From Gloeomargarita sp. SKYB120 (lineage in GTDB: Bacteria; Cyanobacteriota; Cyanobacteriia; Gloeomargaritales; Gloeomargaritaceae), in the NCBI GenBank assembly GCA_025062155.1, contig JANXAM010000003.1, positions 96,665 through 160,664 on the forward strand: a stretch of 64,000 nt of DNA, in the 5' to 3' direction. Below, piece by piece: positions 56,007 through 64,000 of the stretch (the first letter of the stretch is position 1; every line of letters starts with the position of its first letter). Under the pieces are notes generated by a model. It was not told the DNA's origin and did no database searches. It saw only the letters and a list, made by a program, of their open reading frames with translations. A program made the position numbers and the translations under genes.

Positions 56007-56972
56007 GTGGTGCGCTTGGCGGTGGTGGGGGATGTGCATCAACAGTGGCAGGCCGCTGACGCCCTAGCGCTCCGCCATCTGCAAGTGGATTTGGTGTTAT
56101 TTGTGGGGGATTTCGGCAACGAGGCGGTGGAGGTGGTGCAGCAAGTCGCAGCCTTGCCCTGGCCGAAAGCAGTGGTTTTAGGGAATCACGACGCCTGGTA
56201 CACGGCAACGGACTGGGGACGGCGCAAATGCCCTTACGACCACAGCCGGGAGGATTGGTTTCAGCAGCAACTGGACCTCTTAGGGGATTGCCATGTGGGA
56301 TACCGGCACCAGGAATTTCCTGCTTTGGACCTCACGGTGGTAGGTGGGCGGCCCTGTAGCTGGGGCGGGTCAGAGTGGCAATGGGGGCCATTTTACCAGC
56401 AATATTTCGGGGTTGATGGCTGGGAGTCTTCTCAGGCGCGCATTCTCCAGGCTATCCGGCAAGCTGCGTCATCGCGGGTCATCTTGCTCAACCACAATGG
56501 CCCGGCAGGTTTGGGCGGTCAACCCTGTGACCCCTGTGGTCGTGACTGGGCACCCGTGGGGGGCGATTTTGGCGACCCGGATCTGGCGGCGGCGTTACAC
56601 ACCGCTCGAGGCGAGGGGATACCGATTCCCCTGGTGGTGTTTGGCCACATGCACCGGCAGTTACGGGGGAATCTGGGCCAGCGCCGGATGGTTCACCAGG
56701 ATGCCCAGGGCACAGTTTACTTCAACGCCGCTGTGGTGCCCCGAATTCGGGATGGCCTGCATCATTTTGGCCTGGTGACCTTGAGCGCCACCGCCGTCCA
56801 GCGCGTGAGCTATGTGTGGGTGCATCCCCAGGTTGGTGTGGTGGAAACCGAAGACCTGTGGGTTAACGACAGCCCAAGCTCTCCCGCGTGGCCACACCCG
56901 TCACAGGATTTACCCCGCTGGCCCGCTCACACAACTGCATCTGGGCATCCCGCCGCAGCACAGCGCCTGTAA
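56007..56972 (+). CDS. Calcineurin-like metallophosphoesterase (TIGR04168-type)
   Basis: Starting with GTG at 56007 (3 bp after the cyclase), the 321-residue protein has the metal motifs of metallophosphoesterases in order: GDVH (~8), LFVGDFGNE (~31), VVLGNHDAWY (~57), LLNHNGP (~161) and VFGHMHRQL (~211). The pattern matches a family conserved in cyanobacteria and plants. Substrate unknown. Its 3' end overlaps the convergent pentapeptide gene by 110 bp, and the final ~37 residues are not conserved-looking. Confidence 0.86.
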   Translation: MVRLAVVGDVHQQWQAADALALRHLQVDLVLFVGDFGNEAVEVVQQVAALPWPKAVVLGNHDAWYTATDWGRRKCPYDHSREDWFQQQLDLLGDCHVGYRHQEFPALDLTVVGGRPCSWGGSEWQWGPFYQQYFGVDGWESSQARILQAIRQAASSRVILLNHNGPAGLGGQPCDPCGRDWAPVGGDFGDPDLAAALHTARGEGIPIPLVVFGHMHRQLRGNLGQRRMVHQDAQGTVYFNAAVVPRIRDGLHHFGLVTLSATAVQRVSYVWVHPQVGVVETEDLWVNDSPSSPAWPHPSQDLPRWPAHTTASGHPAAAQRL

Positions 56973-57336
56973 AATCGGCTCCGGTGATGTCGGCATCGGT
57001 GAAGTTGGTGAGGTAGGCGTAGGCGTCCCGAAGGATGGCGTTTTTCAGATTGGCGTGGGTCATCAGTGCCATATCCAGCGTCGCACCGGTGAGATTGGCG
57101 CCCTCAAAATTGGCCCGGTCTAAATTGGCCCCAAAAAAGCTCACGCCCCGCAAATCAGCCCCGGCAAAATTGGCCTGGCGCAACAGGGCCTTGACAAAGC
57201 TGGAATCAGTTAAATTGCGACCGGAAAAATCAGCTCCCACCAGCATCCGTTTGTTGTAGTCTTCGGCATGCGCTGGCAAACCCATCAGAACCCACATCAC
57301 GAGGGCAATAGCTAGCCAGCGTCTCCACCGCCGCAT
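56863..57336 (-). CDS. Secreted pentapeptide-repeat protein (thylakoid lumen type)
   Basis: From ATG 57336, with GAGGAGG upstream, the 157-residue protein has a signal peptide (residues 1-25, ending GLPAHA). About fifteen pentapeptide repeats follow (ADFSGRNLTDSSFVKALL, ANFEGANLTGATLDMAL) in a right-handed beta-helix, closed by a short tail with two cysteines (QLCERASG and SLGCR). The size and tail recall the TL15/TL17 lumenal proteins of plants. Confidence 0.88.
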   Translation of the reverse strand: MRRWRRWLAIALVMWVLMGLPAHAEDYNKRMLVGADFSGRNLTDSSFVKALLRQANFAGADLRGVSFFGANLDRANFEGANLTGATLDMALMTHANLKNAILRDAYAYLTNFTDADITGADFTGAVLRRDAQMQLCERASGVNPVTGVATRESLGCR

Positions 57337-57377
57337 CACAGGCCTCCTCAGCCAGCCGACATGGGAACTCTACCCCA

Positions 57378-57407
57378 ATTATAGGGGCACGCCTTGGAAG
57401 GTTTCAC
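57378..57407 (-). promoter_or_regulatory. Promoter of the pentapeptide-repeat gene
   Basis: On the minus strand TATAAT (57383-57378) is preceded at 18 bp by GTGAAA (57407-57402). The start codon lies 41 bp downstream of the -10. Confidence 0.45.
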
Positions 57408-57461
57408 GCCAGATGAAAACGTGCTAAAGTTTTGGGCAAGTGTTGGCAGCGGAGTGGGGAG

Positions 57462-58448
57462 ATGACAGCAGGGCTACGAACGGTGGCAGTGCTGTGCCTG
57501 TTAAGTGGGAGTGTGTATTTCGTTACCCCTCAAGTGGTCACGGCACAGGGCATCGGCGTTGAGCAAATCCAGGTCCAGACCAAAAAGCGGTTGGCTGTTT
57601 TAGATTTTGAGTTCGCCAGCACGGGCTTGACGGGTTTAGGGCTGTATGGTGCTGTAGGTCCGGCCAAAGGCGTCAGCGATTTACTAACCAACCGGCTGGC
57701 CCAGAGCGGCGCGTTCATTATGGTGGAGCGCAGCCGGATCAACCAAATCCTGGCGGAGCAGAATCTGGGGGCTGCGGGACGTATAGAACCGGCAACGGCG
57801 GCGCAGATTGGTCGGCTGCTCGGGGCGGATGCGGTCATTATCGGTTCCATTACGCAATTCAATGTGCAAGAATCCCGCTCGCATATCAACATCGGCTTTT
57901 TTGGCATTAGCACCGCCAGCCAGCGCCAGAAGGCGGATGTAAAACTCTCGGCCCGGATTGTCAATACCAGTACCGGTGAAATTCTAGGCGTCGCCGAAGG
58001 GACTGGCACAGCAGAACAGAGCAGCGGTGGCGCGACCGTTTACGGCATTGGCGGCGAGAACTTTACCGATGCGGCGGACCAACTGCTAGCAGCGGCGGCA
58101 GAACAGGCGGTAGCCCAGTTGACAGAAGGAATTGTCCGTTTGGAGCCAACTTTAGCGGCGCTTCCTCCCTTGCTCCCGGATGTGATTGCCATCGTGGCGG
58201 ATGTGTCCCCTGGACGGGTGGTATTGAACAAGGGAGCCAAAGACGGCCTGCGCCCCGGCATGGTGATGTCGGTGGAACGGGTGGTCAAGGAAATCAAGGA
58301 CCCCCAAACGGGCAAGGTTCTGCGCAGGGACACTCAACCGGTGGGACGGGTGCAGTTGACGGAAGTGGATGCGGTTTCCGCCGTTGGTCGCATCTTGAGC
58401 GGCCGGGGCCTGAAGGTGGGGGACGCTGCTAAACCCGTGCCGAACTAA
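57462..58448 (+). CDS. CsgG-like secreted protein
   Basis: The ATG at 57462 with GGGGAG upstream gives 328 residues and a signal peptide (1-30). Residues ~45-215 carry the CsgG/curli-assembly fold (LAVLDFEFASTG, LTNRLAQSGAFIMVERSRI, LLGADAVIIGSITQFN, ARIVNTSTGEILG). A C-terminal domain with DVSPGRVVLNKGAKDGLRPG follows, resembling flagellar-assembly FlgT-like C-terminal domains. Such proteins act in periplasmic or outer-membrane assemblies; there are no curli subunit genes here. It overlaps the convergent EAL gene by 20 bp. Confidence 0.8.
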   Translation: MTAGLRTVAVLCLLSGSVYFVTPQVVTAQGIGVEQIQVQTKKRLAVLDFEFASTGLTGLGLYGAVGPAKGVSDLLTNRLAQSGAFIMVERSRINQILAEQNLGAAGRIEPATAAQIGRLLGADAVIIGSITQFNVQESRSHINIGFFGISTASQRQKADVKLSARIVNTSTGEILGVAEGTGTAEQSSGGATVYGIGGENFTDAADQLLAAAAEQAVAQLTEGIVRLEPTLAALPPLLPDVIAIVADVSPGRVVLNKGAKDGLRPGMVMSVERVVKEIKDPQTGKVLRRDTQPVGRVQLTEVDAVSAVGRILSGRGLKVGDAAKPVPN

Positions 58449-59562
58449 GATAGTTGGGAATTTGGTTGGCCGGTAGGGGTTCAGAAAACAGGTACCCTTG
58501 CGCCAAGTGACAGCCCAGCCGTTGCAGAAACAGGCGTTGCACGCCTCGCTCCACACCTTCAGCTACCACGGTCATGCCGAGATTGACCCCCAGGTTCACG
58601 ATTGCCCCTACGATAATCTGCGCTCGGCGACTCATGCTAGCCAAAAAACAGCGGTCAATTTTCAGGTATTGAATCGCCAGGTCGTGTAGTCGCCCCAGGG
58701 ATGAATACCCCATGCCAAAATCATCCAACCCGATGGCCACGCCGAATTCCTGTAACTGGACCAAGTTGCGCTCTAGACTGGCGACCGTCCCCAGCCCGCT
58801 GCTTTCGGTGATTTCCAAAACCAGTTGTTCTGGCTGCACCCCCGCTCCTTGCACCGCCTTGAGCACATCCGTTACGAAGTGTTGATGGGTCAATTGCGAC
58901 GGTGACACATTCACGTGCATCCGCAGCGGACCCATCTGGGGGAACTGAGCCTGCCATTGCTGCAACTGGTGGAGCGCCTGCTGGAGCACCCACCGGCCCA
59001 AAGGGATGTTCAACCCACACGCTTCCGCCAGGGGTAGAAACGCCGCCGGCTGGAGCAACCCAAACTGGGGATGTTGCCAGCGCACCAATGCTTCAAAACC
59101 AACCGTGGCCCCTGTGTTCAACGCCACCACCGGCTGGTAGTGCAAAACAAACTCGCGCCGAGCCAGCGCCAGCTCCAGGTCATACGCTTGGCCTTGCACG
59201 TGGGTCGCCTCAACATCGGGACAGGGCCGCCATTCCAGCAGTTGCACCCTCACGACGACGGCGCGGACACTGGGTTCAGCTAATTGATTGGTAAACGTCA
59301 AACGCACCCACGGACAGTGATCCTGCGCACTGCGCCAGCACCCTTGCCAGGCTATGTCCGTGCGGGGATGGGCCAACACCTGGTGCCACAAGTCCATCGC
59401 CTCGGTCAGGTCGGCGGGGTAAAGAAACTGCCACCACGGTTGACCGACTACATCCTGTAGACTGCCCAGGTACGACGCAGCCTGGGGGTTTTGTACCGTC
59501 ACAATGATTCCCTGTTCATTCAGACACAGATGGGTTGCCAACTCTGCTTGCTCAGACGACAT
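58429..59562 (-). CDS. PAS-EAL cyclic-di-GMP phosphodiesterase
   Basis: The 377-residue protein has a PAS domain at ~5-110 (with ATHLCLNEQGIIVTVQN and VVGQPWWQFLYPAD) and an EAL domain at ~125-377. Catalytic motifs are present: EALVRW (~159), NVSPSQL, LEITESSG, LDDFGMGYSSL, LKIDRCF and AEGVER. It should hydrolyse c-di-GMP. No GGDEF domain is attached. It may affect the PilZ cellulose synthase encoded earlier in the window, though no linkage is shown. Confidence 0.92.
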   Translation of the reverse strand: MSSEQAELATHLCLNEQGIIVTVQNPQAASYLGSLQDVVGQPWWQFLYPADLTEAMDLWHQVLAHPRTDIAWQGCWRSAQDHCPWVRLTFTNQLAEPSVRAVVVRVQLLEWRPCPDVEATHVQGQAYDLELALARREFVLHYQPVVALNTGATVGFEALVRWQHPQFGLLQPAAFLPLAEACGLNIPLGRWVLQQALHQLQQWQAQFPQMGPLRMHVNVSPSQLTHQHFVTDVLKAVQGAGVQPEQLVLEITESSGLGTVASLERNLVQLQEFGVAIGLDDFGMGYSSLGRLHDLAIQYLKIDRCFLASMSRRAQIIVGAIVNLGVNLGMTVVAEGVERGVQRLFLQRLGCHLAQGYLFSEPLPANQIPNYLSSARV

Positions 59563-60103
59563 AAAAAATTCCTTGAAACTGGAGAAACGAACCCTGGACT
59601 AAAGAATTTGTTGGACAACCACCCATGCCCGCGTTAGTGATGCAACCCATTGCTTAGTCCTTCTTCATATTAGGCGGTCACCCCAGCGATTGTCATCCGT
59701 AAAGCCACCGAGCACCCAAGAAAGACCGACTCGTAAACCCGCTTAATCCAACGTTAATCTCACCCCCGATTTTTAGGTCATTGTCAGGACATTACTGTTG
59801 TTATCCAACGGATAAAATTGTATTTTTATAGCTAAGCCATCTCTGCTTGTCAGTTTTGGAGTCGCAGGGCCCAGCCCCGCCTTGGGTTCTCCTAGTATCT
59901 CCCTGACAAACTAAAGCAGCTCGGCTATACTAACAGTTTTTCAGGGTCAATTGTGTATTGCGAGACTAGGGGTTTATCTGACGTTTGACTTGGGGAAGAG
60001 CAATTTCTATATGTCTGCTGCTGTTTCCAAGGGCAGGAGCAACAAAGAGGTATGACCGCATCCCACCGGCCCGTGAACGATAAAGCGTGCTGCCGACAAG
60101 GGG
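59563..60103. other. Gene-free region with a MITE copy
   Basis: The 541-bp stretch between the EAL gene and the desaturase 3' end has no open frame of coding character. It holds the repeat at 59827-59929, preceded by a short palindrome TTATCC-AAC-GGATAA near 59800. The EAL promoter must be at its left end. Nothing else is apparent. Confidence 0.6.
59827..59929. repeat. MITE-like repeat, full copy (103 bp)
   Basis: It reads TATAGCTAAGCCATCTCTGC at the left and AAAGCAGCTCGGCTATA at the right, with the core GGAGTCGCAGGGC...AGCCCCGCCTTGGGT as in the copies at 9976 and 43197. Confidence 0.88.
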
Positions 60104-62032
60104 TTAAGTTAGGGTTAAATTAGCCAGCCAGCCGCGCGGGTGGACTGAGTACAAGGGTCGCCGTTGCAGGCCCTGGCGGTGCAGGATTTCGTTGGCGGCT
60201 AAAAACCCACTGCTGACGGCCCGTTCCATCAGGGCGCAGGGAAAAGGCATCTTCACCCAATCGCCGGCAAAAAACAGGTTGGGGACAGGGGTCGCGCTTG
60301 TAGGCCGGTTGGCGTAGCTGCCTGGGGGAAAACCGGAGAAATTCTTTTGATTCACCAGTTCCCGGTGGAGGATGGTCGCGCCCCGCAGCGCCGGCACAAT
60401 CTCGTACAATTCCTGCTCAAAGGTGGTCAGAAGCGCTTCCTGGGTCGGGAAGTCCTTTTCCTTGTAGCAGTAGGCGTGCAACTCCACCACGCTCCCGCCG
60501 GTCGCTTGCGCCCAAGCTTTGTAGTCGTCCTGAATCCGGTGGTACAGGGTGATGCTGTCGGTCAGGCGGTAGCCCGACAGGGACGTGAAGTAGCTATAGG
60601 GCCACTCGAAATCCCGGTCGAGCCAAAAGCGCACCACCGCGAAGGGGTCGGCCACCGCTAACCCTTCAATCTGGCGCACCACGTCGGGATGGGGGTCTCC
60701 TTGGCTCAAGCGGAGGATTTGCTGCGCCCCTGGAACGTCGGTGGCCAGAACATAGTCCTCGGACTGGAGAAATTCCTCCGCCGCTGGGGATGCCTGGGAC
60801 GCTACCAGTTGCACCCCCTGGTCGGACTGGGCCAGGACGGTGAATTTACGGAGGTTGCGCGTCGCCGGGCCTTTGACGACCTCCCCTTGGGCGGTAAATT
60901 CCGCCCCGTGACAGGGACAGCGATAACTTCCGTCCGGTTGGACCTGCACCGTACAGCCCTGGTGGGGACAAGTGAGACACAGGGCATCCTTCCCCTGCAC
61001 CCGATAGACCGCATCTCCCGCCCCGTAAAACCCAGGGGGCAACACAGGGTTGGCGGTGACCCAAAAAGGCGCCGTGCCACCTTGACCCCCCGACTGCACG
61101 GTTAACCCTGCAATTTCCCCATCGCGCCAGTGCAGTGCCGTCACCGTGACCCCCGTTTTGATGGTTCCGCCGTTGGCCCGAATCCGCGCGGCAATCGGTT
61201 CAACCAGGGAGCGGCGCATATCCTGGCGAGTGCCTCGAAACGCCAAGCCCTCGGGATTGCCAAAGAAATAGAAGTGGAAAAACTGCATGAGTTCACCAGC
61301 GCTGAGCACGTCGGGAGCGTTCAGGCTGGATTTGGCAAAGGGTAAAAAGTACAGGTCAAACAACCCACGTGGGAAGTCGTCCCCCGCCCATTCCAGCACC
61401 GAGAGATGGTCCAGGCGCTGGTAGCTCCCCACCGGGTCAAAGCCGGTAATTTCTCGAAACACCGCCCAGTGGGCCGGGCTGGCCAAATTCAAGCCCCAGC
61501 GCCAGCGGTTTGGGGAAGCCACCGCCAGGTCCACAATGTTCCAGGGAAACGCCGAGCGACGGGGGCGAAACACCTCGGCTGCGTACCCATGCCGGTAGAC
61601 CACTGCGTAGGAGTCCAGAAACACGAAGTGGTCATCGCACCCCAGTTCCCGCACCAGTTGGTTGAGATTGTAGTACTGGGGGAAAAAGCCGTGGAAGCCG
61701 TGCTCCATCTGCAACGTAACGCCGTTGACTTTCACCGGCCAGCTAGCAATTTTGCCCCCCAACTGGGGCGCCCGTTCCAACAGCGTCACCTGAAACCCCC
61801 GCCGGCTCAATTCATAGGCGCAGGCCAGACCAGCCAGCCCTCCACCGATCACGGTCACGCGCCGGGGTTGGGTTAACCGCCAGGGCAACGTCGGCGGGTC
61901 CGGCTGCCAGACGGTGGGCTGAGGTTTGACAAAGCGGGAGTATCCCACTAGCGTCCCCAATCCTCCGACCCCGAACAGCTTAAGCAACTGACGGCGGGAT
62001 AGGGGGTGATGCGCTTCCGGCGATGGCTGCAT
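60104..62032 (-). CDS. FAD-dependent carotenoid-desaturase-like oxidoreductase with internal Rieske domain
   Basis: The 642-residue protein starts with a twin-arginine-type signal (SRRQLLKLFGVGG). The FAD-binding dinucleotide motif VTVIGGGLAGLACAYELSRR is at ~59-78, and an NAD(P)-binding amine-oxidase fold follows with EHGFHGFFPQYYNL and the C-terminal LFFAGDWVKMPFPCALMERA. This is the pattern of phytoene/zeta-carotene desaturases and CruE-like carotene desaturase/methylases. A Rieske [2Fe-2S] unit is inserted at ~350-385 with both ligand pairs (CPHQGC and CPCHGAEF). The reaction is unknown. Confidence 0.8.
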   Translation of the reverse strand: MQPSPEAHHPLSRRQLLKLFGVGGLGTLVGYSRFVKPQPTVWQPDPPTLPWRLTQPRRVTVIGGGLAGLACAYELSRRGFQVTLLERAPQLGGKIASWPVKVNGVTLQMEHGFHGFFPQYYNLNQLVRELGCDDHFVFLDSYAVVYRHGYAAEVFRPRRSAFPWNIVDLAVASPNRWRWGLNLASPAHWAVFREITGFDPVGSYQRLDHLSVLEWAGDDFPRGLFDLYFLPFAKSSLNAPDVLSAGELMQFFHFYFFGNPEGLAFRGTRQDMRRSLVEPIAARIRANGGTIKTGVTVTALHWRDGEIAGLTVQSGGQGGTAPFWVTANPVLPPGFYGAGDAVYRVQGKDALCLTCPHQGCTVQVQPDGSYRCPCHGAEFTAQGEVVKGPATRNLRKFTVLAQSDQGVQLVASQASPAAEEFLQSEDYVLATDVPGAQQILRLSQGDPHPDVVRQIEGLAVADPFAVVRFWLDRDFEWPYSYFTSLSGYRLTDSITLYHRIQDDYKAWAQATGGSVVELHAYCYKEKDFPTQEALLTTFEQELYEIVPALRGATILHRELVNQKNFSGFPPGSYANRPTSATPVPNLFFAGDWVKMPFPCALMERAVSSGFLAANEILHRQGLQRRPLYSVHPRGWLANLTLT

Positions 62033-62248
62033 AGCAAGTCAGGAACGAACCAACTCCTCACACACCACTTCTACCCCTAGATGATAGGGAGCAACCATGA
62101 CCACTTCCGCTATCTAGCCACAAGCAGCAAAGAAATGTCAAGAACAAGGGCAAGGTAATTCTAGGGACACAACTGGCGCGGTGGGAATAGCAGTTGTAAG
62201 TCCGGTTTCATGCTACGATAAGAGCGGAAAGTCGAGGAATCACAAGCA

Positions 62249-63205
62249 ATGCCTGCGTTTTTTACCCCTTGGCTCAAGCAGGCAGGTTTTTTAGATAACC
62301 TGTGGGTGCGGGTTGGTCATGTGGGGTCGCGGCCCCTTTGGGATGCGGACGACTGGGAAAAAAGTGGCTGGGGGATTTTTGTACCGAATTTACAGGTTTA
62401 CGGGTTTGACGCCGACCCCGATGCCTGTGACGAGGCCAACGCCGCCGCTGCCGAAAAAGGGGTTACCTGGCAAGAAACCCATGTGCCCCTCGTGCTGAGC
62501 GACCGCTGTGGGACGCAAACCCTCTATATCACCGAACACCCCGCGTGTTCGTCCCTGTATCCCCCCAACGAACCGTTTCTGGAGCGGTTTCGACTGGAGG
62601 TAATGCGGGGAGTGGCCACAGTGGAGGTCGAGACGACCACGTTGGATGCCTTCTGCCAGGAGCAGGGGATTCCGGGGTTGGATTACCTGCGCGTGGACGT
62701 GCAGGGGGCGGACCTGGATGTGCTGCGAGGGGCGCCGAACGTGGTGAATCACAGCCTGCTGGCGCTGGAAATCGAAGTGAATTTTTCACCGCTGTACATT
62801 GGCCAGCCCCTGTTTGCGGATATTGATACCTTCTTGCGTCAGCAAGGGTTCATGCTGATGGATCTGGGACTGCACCCGGGGGTGACACGACGGTTGCTGC
62901 CGGTGACCAGTCGCACGGATAGCTACCGAGGCCAAAAACTCTGGGGCGATGCGGTCTATGTGCGAGATTTATTAGCTCCAGAGACTCCAGACCAATGGCG
63001 CACGCCCGATCACATTTTCAAACTCGCTTGCATCATGGACGTCAAAGGCTACTGGGATTACGCAGCGGAACTGCTCGTGCATTTGATAGAAACGCATCAA
63101 TGGCCGCTGCGGGATGTGATGTTGAAAGCTATTCAAGAGCAGGTTGCGGCTGATGACTATCCCCACATTCCCCTGGTTGCTCACTTAGCTCCAGCGGGGA
63201 CGTAA
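62249..63205 (+). CDS. FkbM-family methyltransferase
   Basis: The 318-residue protein shows the FkbM fold: VYGFDADPDACDEANAAA as the SAM-binding strand and loop, LYITEHPACSSLYPPN, VEVETTTLDAFCQEQGI and DYLRVDVQGADLDVLRGA, then ALEIEVNFSPLY. These enzymes O-methylate sugars or other small substrates, often on surface polysaccharides. The C-terminal ~100 residues extend the fold. It stands alone. Confidence 0.85.
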   Translation: MPAFFTPWLKQAGFLDNLWVRVGHVGSRPLWDADDWEKSGWGIFVPNLQVYGFDADPDACDEANAAAAEKGVTWQETHVPLVLSDRCGTQTLYITEHPACSSLYPPNEPFLERFRLEVMRGVATVEVETTTLDAFCQEQGIPGLDYLRVDVQGADLDVLRGAPNVVNHSLLALEIEVNFSPLYIGQPLFADIDTFLRQQGFMLMDLGLHPGVTRRLLPVTSRTDSYRGQKLWGDAVYVRDLLAPETPDQWRTPDHIFKLACIMDVKGYWDYAAELLVHLIETHQWPLRDVMLKAIQEQVAADDYPHIPLVAHLAPAGT

Positions 63206-63224
63206 ATCTGGGGTTTAGTCAATG

Positions 63225-63476
63225 TTAGTCAAGGGCGTTGGCGGCCCAGGCCACCGGCAACATGGGGAGCATTGGCAGTAGACAAATCAACCGGTTCTCA
63301 CCTAACAGGGGTGCTGTGGTAAACAAAGTATTCACGACCGGCCATTGACTGAAAAGAATCTGTAAAAGTACAGCGACAACCATGCCTAAAAAGACAGTGG
63401 GTGCAGGCGTAATGTGACGGGTTTTCCCTCGCAGAAAGGCCCCTAAACTGAGGCCAAATTGACTCACGCTGATCAA
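63225..63476 (-). pseudogene. C-terminal remnant of a P-type cation ATPase
   Basis: The 83-residue fragment has the last two membrane segments of calcium/cation P-type ATPases. Its pattern is FSQWPVVNTLFTTAPL, then LICLLPMLPMLPVAWAANAL, matching the P-x-x-N-x-L-F-x-T-x-P-L block of their C-terminal domain. The frame begins exactly where the broken IS630 element starts (63481), and an in-frame stop created by the element end cuts it off. The rest of the ATPase is not in the window. It is most likely a pump gene cut by the element. Confidence 0.65.
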
Positions 63477-63480
63477 TAGC

Positions 63481-63511
63481 TACAGCTAAGCTTTTTAAGG
63501 TTGTCATATAA
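63481..63511. repeat. Left end of the IS630-family element
   Basis: TACAGCTAAGCTTTTTAAGG followed by TTGTCAT resembles the terminal inverted repeat of the dispersed ~104-bp repeats (TATAGCTAAGCTGCTTTAG...TTGTCAG). It precedes the transposase remnant by 27 bp. Confidence 0.65.
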
Positions 63512-63537
63512 TGAACGTGTTGCTAGGGAGTGAGAAA

Positions 63538-64000
63538 ATGCCCAGACCATATAACTAGAAGCTATCTTGAATGGCGCCACTATCATGGAAGTCAGTCAGT
63601 TCCTAAAGGTCAGCTATCGAACGGTACAGCGCTGGCTCAGACAAGGGTCAGAAACAGGAAATGTTCACCCCAAGGAAGGCTATCAAAAAGGCCATCGTCA
63701 TAAGCTGAAAGACCTAGAAGCATTCCAGCAGTTTGTGGATTAACGGGAGATGGCCGCTCACTTCGGTGTGAGTTAAGGCCCTGCAAAAGATAGGCTATAA
63801 CCACAAAAAAAACGTATTTCTAAGAGCGACAGGCTTACTGTGAGTCAATCGAGCAGATACCGCTAAATCAGGTGGTCTAGATGGACCAATCTGGCGTAGA
63901 TTACCGGGATATTGATGAATAAGGAGAGAGTTTAATCGTGGAGAACGAATTAGCATGATGGCGGCTTACCCATCAGGGCGTGTGATGGAACCATTTACTT
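63538..64000 (+). pseudogene. IS630-family transposase, frameshifted and truncated by the window
   Basis: The start MPRPYN is followed, after a small deletion, by EAILNGATIMEVSQFLKVSY and RTVQRWLRQ, the helix-turn-helix of IS630 transposases, then DLEAFQQFVD and a stop at 63741. Further pieces are readable in other frames: REMAAHFGVS, QIPLNQVV, MDQSGVDYRDIDE (the DESG region of the DDE domain) and GERISMMAAYPSGRVMEP near the right edge. At least three stops or shifts make it inactive. It continues beyond the window. Confidence 0.82.

Noticed and set aside
62194..62219. TTGTAA...TACGAT as promoter of the FkbM gene
   Set aside because: The spacing is 14 bp, too short for a normal sigma-70 promoter.

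Overview
This window is a piece of a cyanobacterial chromosome. The placement rests on gene content: the linked order pipX-pipY-sepF-proC, a urea ABC transporter and urease with NtcA-type promoters, a six-gene operon pairing V4R-domain proteins with phycobilisome-like proteins and a ferredoxin (resembling slr0144-slr0152 of Synechocystis), a CGLD27-family protein, a thylakoid-lumen-type pentapeptide protein and a carotenoid-desaturase-like flavoprotein. Coding density is high, neighbouring genes often overlap, and base composition is moderately GC-rich. The genus cannot be fixed from the sequence alone.

Layout. 1-7.4 kb: uvrA (cut by the left edge), a holin-like membrane protein, an N-terminal half of a B12-dependent ribonucleotide reductase, the nitrogen-regulation and cell-division cluster pipX-pipY-sepF-proC, and a TPR membrane protein. 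7.4-11.8 kb: CGLD27, asparaginase, initiator tRNA, a phosphoribosyltransferase, fasciclin, an AhpD-like protein and a radical-SAM activase-like protein. 11.8-21.9 kb: a urea island with urtABCDE, ureG, ureEFD and ureABC. Three NtcA-box-like sites flank its transcription units. 22-24.8 kb: an At5g03900-like membrane protein and two uncharacterised proteins, one with a Gly/Ala-rich hydrophobic core. 24.9-30.1 kb: a PadR-regulated RND efflux operon. 30.4-33.5 kb: the V4R/phycobiliprotein-like operon. 34-41 kb: cell envelope genes (PBP4-type peptidase, cellulose synthase with HlyD-like partner, AMIN-M23 peptidase) and rpoZ. 41-49 kb: shikimate kinase, HtrA, feoABC, thiL, hisB and an orphan metal ABC permease. 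49-59.6 kb: mixed housekeeping and signalling (MnmG, HAD phosphatase, UppP, FHA-adenylate cyclase, metallophosphoesterase, CsgG-like, PAS-EAL). 60-64 kb: a Rieske-containing desaturase, an FkbM methyltransferase, a P-type ATPase remnant and a broken IS630-family element at the right edge.

How the parts connect. Urea uptake (Urt) feeds urease (UreABC with UreDEFG), and both look to be under NtcA. PipX, the NtcA co-activator, is encoded in the same window. The cellulose synthase has a PilZ domain and the window also encodes an EAL phosphodiesterase, so c-di-GMP control of the polymer is plausible.

A family of ~104-bp repeats with ends like TATAGCTAAGC...GCTTAGCTATA is scattered between genes, with five clear copies and several relics. 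The left end of the broken IS630 element carries a similar terminus, so the repeats look like MITEs mobilised by that family. The strongest points for follow-up are the half ribonucleotide reductase, the MITE/IS630 relationship, the 23.4-24.8 kb unknown pair, and the V4R/phycobiliprotein-like operon.
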